A DNA stretch of 36,840 bases from a virus. A program made the translations under genes and the position numbers. Shown in pieces: positions 32,163 through 36,840 of this stretch (the first letter of the stretch is position 1; each line of letters starts with the position of its first letter). Location: the IMG/VR virus record IMGVR_UViG_3300000117_007365, positions 1,547 through 38,386 of that record. One strand, 5' to 3'. The notes under the pieces were generated by a model. That model saw nothing but the letters and a program-made list of their open reading frames with translations. It was not told the DNA's origin and ran no database searches.

Positions 32163-32448
32163 CTTGATATTCGCTAAATAACTTAGCAAAAGCAAACCTA
32201 GCAGAAGTCCACTCGTCAGCAGGGATTCTAAAATGCCTCATATAATCAGTGTCGTATATTTTTACATGATCCTTTAAAACTCTGAAGGTCCATTCTCCTG
32301 CTACAACTTTTTTATCTTCTCCTACAAGACGAATAAACTCACCTATAGATAAAACAAAGTTTTGAACATGGTAAGGGCCTATTTTAAGAGCCAGATGAAC
32401 GTGTTCTGTTTCTGTGTTGAGTTGAACTTTTATTGTGTCTGTGTACAT
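32128..32448 (-). CDS. Unknown 106-residue protein
   Basis: A soluble, acidic-basic mixed protein of beta-rich character in its first 80 residues ([37 protein letters not shown]), ending in an Ala/Lys/Glu helix. Not recognised. Its start overlaps the bS21 gene by 65 bases in another frame, with AGGA upstream, and its end overlaps the radical SAM gene. Confidence 0.6.
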   Translation of the reverse strand: MYTDTIKVQLNTETEHVHLALKIGPYHVQNFVLSIGEFIRLVGEDKKVVAGEWTFRVLKDHVKIYDTDYMRHFRIPADEWTSARFAFAKLFSEYQDAKKAAETSEE

Positions 32449-32689
32449 TTTTGTTCTTCCTATTCTTTCTTAATTGGTTTCTTTCTTCTCTGACGAACTG
32501 CTGTTCAAGTTGTTGCCGTTTTTTCAACCACCTTTTACGACCAGCCTTTTTAGCTAATCTCTTTTCTTCACCAGGAGGCGTGAAGTGCCGTCTATCACGA
32601 ACCTCTTTCATAACACCTTCGTTGTGTAATTTCTTTTTTAGTATACGCAGAGCTTTGTCTACGTCATTGTTGCGAACGAAAATTTTCAT
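32384..32689 (-). CDS. rpsU: Ribosomal protein bS21 homologue
   Basis: A 101-residue protein. [20 protein letters not shown] followed by [20 protein letters not shown] and [18 protein letters not shown] matches bacterial bS21 (V-x-ALRRFKR, AGVLAEVRRREFYEKP, ERKRAKA). bS21 binds the 30S subunit near the anti-Shine-Dalgarno sequence and helps choose mRNAs. Phage-encoded bS21 is known, including in pelagiphages. The protein is about 30 residues longer than bacterial bS21, with a basic, Asn/His/Arg-rich tail. ATG 32689 is chosen because it begins the homology; the upstream in-frame ATG at 32722 lies inside the epimerase gene. Confidence 0.85.
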   Translation of the reverse strand: MKIFVRNNDVDKALRILKKKLHNEGVMKEVRDRRHFTPPGEEKRLAKKAGRKRWLKKRQQLEQQFVREERNQLRKNRKNKNVHRHNKSSTQHRNRTRSSGS

Positions 32690-33602
32690 ATTTTGTGTAG
32701 TAGTCTTTGATGGTTGATTCATAGTCTTGATAACTAAAGTTAAAATTAAAAGTTTTAGTTAGTTTTTCTGAGACTAACAAACCTCTAGGTTTTCCAGTTG
32801 GTCCTAATTTTTCTTTGATATCAAGAGGTTCTGGAAATACTTTATTAAGAGCTTCTGCAGTTCTTGTAAAGTTGTATGAAATATTATACGTTCCAGATTT
32901 CCAATTGTCTATAATCTTTTTGATTGCAAGAATAAAATCGTCTATATAAATGCATCCTGCTCGCTCTATTAAAACAGGTTTATTAGCAGCAATCTGTCTT
33001 TCTATATTCATCCAGATTGGAAACTTAGAATCACCCATACCATAAATATGTATGGGTCGCAAAATTACATCATTCTCTCCGCAGATAGTTTCTGCCTTTA
33101 TTTTACTAAGACCATAAGGGTTCTCTGATCCTAAAGAGTACTGCTCGTCAATTACTCCTTCCCAAGTGCCATAAACCATGCTACTACTTATGTGTAAACA
33201 CGGTGTGTTTGGATAGCTCTTTTTAATTCTATGAAGGCCAGTTACTATCGAATCTTGTGTAAACTCAGGAAAATGTTGAGAAAGAATTGCTTCTGATAAT
33301 GATCCACAATTTATGATTAAATCATACTTAGTTGACTTAAATGCAAATTCAAAAGAGTGGTTGTTATAAAATTTATTAAAATAACCTTTTATTAAGTCTA
33401 ATCTGTATCTTAAATTTAATTGTCTGTGATGTTTTTCTATCGGATTAGTCTCTTGAAGTCCTTGACTACCTCTATGAATGTATTTATAACCTACATAATT
33501 TCCATTAAAGCCGTCTAGTATATCTACGTCATGACTTTTTCCAAGAAAAGCTACTAGATGAGCACCTACAAAACCTAATCCTCCCGTTATAAGTATTCTC
33601 AT
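32664..33602 (-). CDS. NAD-dependent sugar epimerase/dehydratase (SDR)
   Basis: A 312-residue extended [13 protein letters not shown] (7-16) binds NAD, SSSMVYG holds the Ser of the catalytic triad, and NPYGLSK the Tyr and Lys. The substrate-binding half ([17 protein letters not shown]) is typical of nucleotide-sugar epimerases and reductases. It is flanked by a DegT aminotransferase gene (four-base overlap) and by the bS21 gene, forming a second sugar-nucleotide mini-operon separate from the main glycan block. Confidence 0.85.
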   Translation of the reverse strand: MRILITGGLGFVGAHLVAFLGKSHDVDILDGFNGNYVGYKYIHRGSQGLQETNPIEKHHRQLNLRYRLDLIKGYFNKFYNNHSFEFAFKSTKYDLIINCGSLSEAILSQHFPEFTQDSIVTGLHRIKKSYPNTPCLHISSSMVYGTWEGVIDEQYSLGSENPYGLSKIKAETICGENDVILRPIHIYGMGDSKFPIWMNIERQIAANKPVLIERAGCIYIDDFILAIKKIIDNWKSGTYNISYNFTRTAEALNKVFPEPLDIKEKLGPTGKPRGLLVSEKLTKTFNFNFSYQDYESTIKDYYTKYENFRSQQ

Positions 33603-34651
33603 AATATTCGTTCAACTCTAGATTTTAAATCATCTATATCAATAAACGGATGACAAGGTAACTCAATTGCTCTCGCAACAAACTCATTTGCCTTCTGACA
33701 AGTATTTGTATTAGCTGCGTATACTGGTTTAGCTAGTATTTTCTCTGACTTTAGTTTCTCAACAAGAGTATTTCTCTCATCTTTTTCAGGTAAAATTATA
33801 AAACGATGATAAATATAATTTTCTCCGCTTAGAGTTTTATAAGGAAGATTGTTTTTATAGTAAGTAGCAACTTTGACTTTTTGCGCTCTATACTGGTTTT
33901 TGTCCATTAAAATCATATCTTTATTTAACACAGCAGCTGCAACTGTATCTAAGTATGATTTAGTTCCAACTCCTACATCAGTTGTAGTATGAGATAGTAT
34001 AGACTTAAATTTTAGATGATGATCTAGATTGTTTGTAGCTAAGGCTCCTCCAGCTCCTAGAGTTCCTGGAGACTTAGTAAAGTCAAAAGAAAAGCATACT
34101 GCATCAGAGGCTGATCCTAGTTTATAAGGATAAGGTTCATTCATTGTAAATGAAGGAGCTGCATCCTCAATAATCTTAGCACCAAATAACTCACAATAGG
34201 TTTTAATATGAGACACATTAACAAGCGTACCAAAGTTGTGAACAATTAAAACTGCGGCAGGTTTGTGTTTTTTAACTAAATCTTTGAGTATGTTAAGATC
34301 TACGTTACCTGTTTCATCAATATCACAAAATATAACATTTAATCCTACAAATAGAGGAGCGTTCATAATTGCTCTCCAACCATATGCAGGTACTATCACT
34401 GTGTCTCCTGGCTTACAAAATGTGTGAAAGGCTACTTGTAAAGCATCTGTACAACAGTTTGTAAACTGCCAAAGATTGATATCAGTATAGTCACGACATC
34501 TTAGTTCAAGCTCTTGATGGGCAGGAGAGGGTTCTCTACCATCTTCAGACTGCCAAGGATGATCCATAGCCGCTGCCATAGCTCTGAGATAGTCAACTTT
34601 GTGAGCTTCTAGTCTTTGTTTGTGTGGAATACAAGCAATAGCTTTAGGCAT
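33599..34651 (-). CDS. DegT/DnrJ-type PLP aminotransferase
   Basis: A 350-residue enzyme: NCCTDALQVAF (65-75) replaces the usual SGTxAL phosphate loop, PAYGW (88-92) and EDAAPSFTM (162-170) follow, and K193 in FSFDFTKSPGTLGAGG is the Schiff-base lysine. It is a sugar-nucleotide aminotransferase by family. It shares one base with the SGNH-like gene and four with the SDR gene. A second DegT enzyme is at 24583-25563. Confidence 0.88.
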   Translation of the reverse strand: MPKAIACIPHKQRLEAHKVDYLRAMAAAMDHPWQSEDGREPSPAHQELELRCRDYTDINLWQFTNCCTDALQVAFHTFCKPGDTVIVPAYGWRAIMNAPLFVGLNVIFCDIDETGNVDLNILKDLVKKHKPAAVLIVHNFGTLVNVSHIKTYCELFGAKIIEDAAPSFTMNEPYPYKLGSASDAVCFSFDFTKSPGTLGAGGALATNNLDHHLKFKSILSHTTTDVGVGTKSYLDTVAAAVLNKDMILMDKNQYRAQKVKVATYYKNNLPYKTLSGENYIYHRFIILPEKDERNTLVEKLKSEKILAKPVYAANTNTCQKANEFVARAIELPCHPFIDIDDLKSRVERIL

Positions 34652-35244
34652 TAGAGATACTTTTTAATTAAATCATACATCCAACCAGCAAATTCAGCGT
34701 TTTGCTCTACAGTAAAGTGATTTGCTACTTCATCTGGTTGTTTTTCAAAAGGAACTGAACGGAGAGTGTTGAGCGGAGTTCTAAAGTCGTTTATTCCATG
34801 AGTAAACTTATAGAGGCGATTAGAAAAAGAGAACAGGTTAACAGCTAAGCCTTCATAGTTTGCCAACACTGTATGATCAAACCAGTAGAGGTCTCTTTTA
34901 TATCGCTCTTCTGCCATATGAGGATTGTGTATGTATTTGTAGTAGTCATACACAGCCTGATAATATTTACTCATCTCCTTACGAGACTCTGCCATGTTTA
35001 GAGATGTGGGATAATGATCGTGATAAAGTCTTTGTGGCTCTGTCCAACAGATCACATTTATATCGGCAGATGAGTTAAATGTTTTAAACACATGCTCATG
35101 AGATGATCCACTTCTGCCTAGCCCAATAATGCTGGCTCCCAGTTTGTCTGCTAATAGAGTGGTCCAAGCTATGTCTGAGTTAGGCCTATCATCGTCCATA
35201 CCGCCTTTATAACAAAACGAGTCACCAGTAAAGTTTATACGCAT
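34651..35244 (-). CDS. SGNH/GDSL hydrolase-like protein
   Basis: A 197-residue protein starting MRINFTGDSFCYKGG, where GDS(F) is block I of SGNH hydrolases; SIIGLGRSGSSHEHV provides the Gly of block II and a C-terminal ANHFTVEQNAEFA may hold the catalytic His. An Asp two or three residues before the His is also present (PDEVANHF). It could add or remove acetyl groups on a glycan. It is co-transcribed with a DegT aminotransferase. Confidence 0.65.
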   Translation of the reverse strand: MRINFTGDSFCYKGGMDDDRPNSDIAWTTLLADKLGASIIGLGRSGSSHEHVFKTFNSSADINVICWTEPQRLYHDHYPTSLNMAESRKEMSKYYQAVYDYYKYIHNPHMAEERYKRDLYWFDHTVLANYEGLAVNLFSFSNRLYKFTHGINDFRTPLNTLRSVPFEKQPDEVANHFTVEQNAEFAGWMYDLIKKYL

Positions 35245-35513
35245 TAGCCTAGTTTTTCACGCACCCAGTCTATAGCTTTTTCATCAAACAACTTTGCTTG
35301 AACATGAGCCTTATAAGCTTCATTTTTAAACAGTATGTAACACGGCAGCCGATCTGGATTTTTAAGATACCTAGCAAGCCGAAAGTCAGTTTCATCAGCT
35401 GACTCTGTTTGTAGCCCGTCAAATTGATTAGCAATTGTCAAAAGCTGTGCTTTGATGTATTCTACATTAGTCTGATTAGATGAATCAGCGAATCCAACTA
35501 ATTTATGTGTCAT
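35244..35513 (-). CDS. Small thioredoxin-fold-like protein
   Basis: An 89-residue protein. The C-terminal part RLPCYILFKNEAYKAHVQAKLFDEKAIDWVREKLG resembles the cis-Pro and following strand/helix of thioredoxins (xLPxxxLFKxG), but the N-terminal CxxC is absent, so no redox activity is expected. It overlaps the coiled-coil gene by eleven bases and the SGNH-like gene by one. Confidence 0.55.
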   Translation of the reverse strand: MTHKLVGFADSSNQTNVEYIKAQLLTIANQFDGLQTESADETDFRLARYLKNPDRLPCYILFKNEAYKAHVQAKLFDEKAIDWVREKLG

Positions 35514-35688
35514 TTATATGATCTCTCATTGCTTGAATATCTTCTTGCAGAGTTTGCACTAGTTCTCTCAACTCATGTATCTCTTGGTGTAGATAACGAA
35601 TATCTCCTCCAAGATCTGAGGCTAAGTCTTTGAGATTAGAGTTCATCTCTCGCATGTGAAATTTTAATTCTTTTTCTGTTACATACAT
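35503..35688 (-). CDS. Small coiled-coil protein
   Basis: A 61-residue helical protein with heptad-like spacing (LKDLASDLGGDIRYLHQEI; LRELVQTLQEDIQAMRDHI). ATG 35688 is used; a TTG in frame at 35703 is less likely. It has no clear Shine-Dalgarno sequence. A weak TTGCCA-N17-TACAGT lies just upstream, which would make the message almost leaderless. It is the first minus-strand gene after the divergent region. Confidence 0.6.
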   Translation of the reverse strand: MYVTEKELKFHMREMNSNLKDLASDLGGDIRYLHQEIHELRELVQTLQEDIQAMRDHINDT

Positions 35689-35751
35689 AGTTATACTGTA
35701 CAAAAAATTAATTTATTTGGCAATAAAAAACTGCCGGATTATTCATTAAGG

Positions 35752-35780
35752 TTGCATCACTGTGTTAAACGAGATACAAT
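35752..35780 (+). promoter_or_regulatory. Promoter of the plus-strand gene set
   Basis: TTGCAT (35752-35757), 17-base spacer, TACAAT (35775-35780), about 30 bases before ATG 35812. The AT-rich run ATTATAAATAATAATTAAGG follows. It shares the TTGC -35 start and 17-base spacing with the minus-strand promoters. Confidence 0.55.
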
Positions 35781-35811
35781 ACATTATAAATAATAATTAA
35801 GGAAAAACTTA

Positions 35812-35991
35812 ATGCACAAACGACCCACCCTACAAGAAGCTAAAGCGCTTCTCTCTCAACACGCACCTGATATCATGCAAGAGTATGCAGAGCTAAAACG
35901 CACTCACGGCGAGTTTTTTGCGGCTCGATACATTGTAGATATCGTAGATCACTATAATCATATTAACAACATTGGAGTTGTAAATGGCTAA
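35812..35991 (+). CDS. Small unknown protein, 59 residues
   Basis: A plus-strand ORF starting MHKRPTLQEAKALLSQHAPD and ending HYNHINNIGVVNG. It is helical and soluble, with no recognised family. AAGGA precedes the ATG, and the stop overlaps the start of the next gene by eight bases. The position right after a promoter and the divergent orientation are typical of early phage genes. Confidence 0.65.
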   Translation: MHKRPTLQEAKALLSQHAPDIMQEYAELKRTHGEFFAARYIVDIVDHYNHINNIGVVNG

Positions 35992-36298
35992 ATCTACTCT
36001 CAATCAAGATTATTTTCATATTGGATACACTGTGTGGTCAGTTCGTCGCACTATTGATGAAGCACGTAATATTGCTCGTTGGTCGCCGTGGAAGGCACAC
36101 GAGTGGATGAAAGAAGCTCGTAATCGACTTGATATCTATGAAGCTCCTTTTCATCAAGAGTATGATTATGCAGTACGTGAAATTAATGATCTCTGGCACT
36201 CACTTGAGCGTTATTCTTGGTTTAACAAGGCAGAGTTTTGGAGCAAAGGAAAAGTTAAGTTTCCTGCTACATATCTCGAGCCGCTTTATGATGAGTAA
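35984..36298 (+). CDS. Unknown 104-residue protein
   Basis: An aromatic-rich helical protein (WSVRRTIDEARNIARWSPWKAHEW-type repeats of Arg, Trp and Ala; LWHSLERYSWFNKAEFW). Not recognised. GGAG lies six bases before ATG 35984. It overlaps the preceding small gene and is separated from the next by about 60 bases. Confidence 0.65.
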   Translation: MAKSTLNQDYFHIGYTVWSVRRTIDEARNIARWSPWKAHEWMKEARNRLDIYEAPFHQEYDYAVREINDLWHSLERYSWFNKAEFWSKGKVKFPATYLEPLYDE

Positions 36299-36361
36299 GC
36301 TGTCTTATAATTTATATTTTGCTATCTTTTAATTTTTGTGCTATTTTATATGGAGTTATTA

Positions 36362-36733
36362 ATGCACTTTAAGCTTGTGTCAAAAAACGCATATCGTGAT
36401 CTAGTTCGTAATGCACGTCGCATTAGCATCTCAGAGCTGAGTGACAGCGAAAAACGCGAAGCGTTTTGTGAGCTATTTGAACTGTTGAAGCCTCGTCTCG
36501 GAGAGACAACGCGTACACTTAACGCTGAGGCAGCATATGCACCTCGTTGTCAACACTGGAACCAACGTGATGTAGCTGTGTTGAAGCCTGTCAAAAACGA
36601 AAAGAATCCTTGGCTCCGCTTCAAACGTGAGTTTGTTGATTCGATACACGCCAAAGATGCGTCTCGTCGAATTGAGATCGCTCTTGCCTGGTTTTACAAT
36701 CATCAGCATCGCGACGATTGGATTTCAACCTAG
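36362..36733 (+). CDS. Unknown 123-residue basic protein
   Basis: A basic, helical protein (LVSKNAYRDLVRNARRIS; SELSDSEKREAFCELFELLK) with a WLRFKREFVDSI segment near the end. Not recognised. ATG 36362 has GGAG six bases upstream; an in-frame GTG at 36338 is less likely. Composition is more GC-rich than the minus-strand genes. Confidence 0.65.
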   Translation: MHFKLVSKNAYRDLVRNARRISISELSDSEKREAFCELFELLKPRLGETTRTLNAEAAYAPRCQHWNQRDVAVLKPVKNEKNPWLRFKREFVDSIHAKDASRRIEIALAWFYNHQHRDDWIST

Positions 36734-36782
36734 GTTCACGCGAAGCGTGTGCCTTCATTGCGACCGAAGGGAGCACGCGTTG
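36734..36782 (+). other. Hairpin-rich intergenic stretch
   Basis: CACGC GAA GCGTG is a perfect five-pair hairpin just after the stop at 36733, followed by CCTTC/GAAGG and GTGC/GCAC pairings that form a second helix. It could be a terminator-like or regulatory element, but there is no T-run. Confidence 0.35.
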
Positions 36783-36840
36783 GAACAGGCCAAAAAATAC
36801 GAAGCAATGGTATGGAAGATCTTATCTGGCATACCGATTG
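36780..36840 (+). CDS. Possible gene start cut by the window edge
   Basis: TTG at 36780 has AGGGAG six bases upstream and opens a frame (LEQAKKYEAMVWKILSGIPI) running off the window. Too short to judge. Confidence 0.3.
   Translation, partial: MEQAKKYEAMVWKILSGIPI

Noticed and set aside
35701-35760. Bidirectional terminator or origin in the divergent gap
   Set aside because: No stable hairpin or iterons are visible; only promoter-like elements are supported.
1-36840. CRISPR arrays, insertion sequences, attachment sites or tRNA genes
   Set aside because: I saw no regularly spaced repeats, transposase motifs, paired att-like repeats or cloverleafs; gaps are short and explained by promoters, a terminator and the tmRNA.

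Overview
The window reads as part of a large tailed-phage genome of an alphaproteobacterium, probably marine. Almost every gene lies on the minus strand, packed head to tail with ATGA/TGATG overlaps. There is a complete phage-type replication set, the composition is AT-rich, and there are no ribosomal or central-metabolism operons. No terminase, capsid or tail gene is visible, so the phage assignment rests on the replication genes and the gene style. The alphaproteobacterial link comes from a permuted two-piece tmRNA gene whose tag begins ANDN.

Layout, right to left along transcription. (1) 35812-36840, plus strand: three small unrecognised proteins behind a divergent promoter, plus a possible partial gene at the edge. 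(2) 35688-31041, minus: small proteins, then an SGNH-like protein, a DegT-type aminotransferase, an NAD-dependent epimerase, ribosomal protein bS21 and a twitch-type radical SAM enzyme. (3) 31049-18529: a promoter, a small SH3-like protein, the two-piece tmRNA with a 65-codon ORF in its intervening segment, then a long glycan block: two NeuD/PglD-like acyltransferases, WbqC-like protein, beta-propeller glycosidase-like protein, PhyH dioxygenase, four glycosyltransferase-like proteins, two methyltransferases, DegT aminotransferase, RmlB-like dehydratase, GalE-like epimerase. (4) 18532-12453: a strong promoter, an IscA/HesB iron-sulfur carrier, two Asp/Asn-hydroxylase-like dioxygenases flanking a 453-residue unknown, a PC4-like ssDNA-binding protein, a small HTH protein, a DUF3310 protein and NAD-dependent DNA ligase. 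(5) 12408-11568: a separately promoted, multi-repeat HTH protein ended by a clear intrinsic terminator. (6) 11250-1: a promoter, an HTH protein, DnaB-like helicase, primase, a 59-residue zf-CHCC zinc protein, family A DNA polymerase, then seven accessory genes (radical SAM, GT-like, PhyH, class III aminotransferase, unknown, kinase, NadM-like nucleotidyltransferase) and a superfamily 2 helicase that runs off the left edge.

The order helicase-primase-polymerase-SF2 helicase is that of the T5 D6-D8-D9-D10 block, here interrupted by an accessory cassette. The many sugar-nucleotide, aminotransfer, acyl-transfer and glycosyl-transfer genes look able to build and attach an unusual modified sugar, perhaps on virions or the host envelope. 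The tmRNA and bS21 both act on the host ribosome, and the iron-sulfur carrier sits with iron-dependent enzymes. The strongest candidate for something undescribed is the phage-borne permuted tmRNA locus with a nested ORF.
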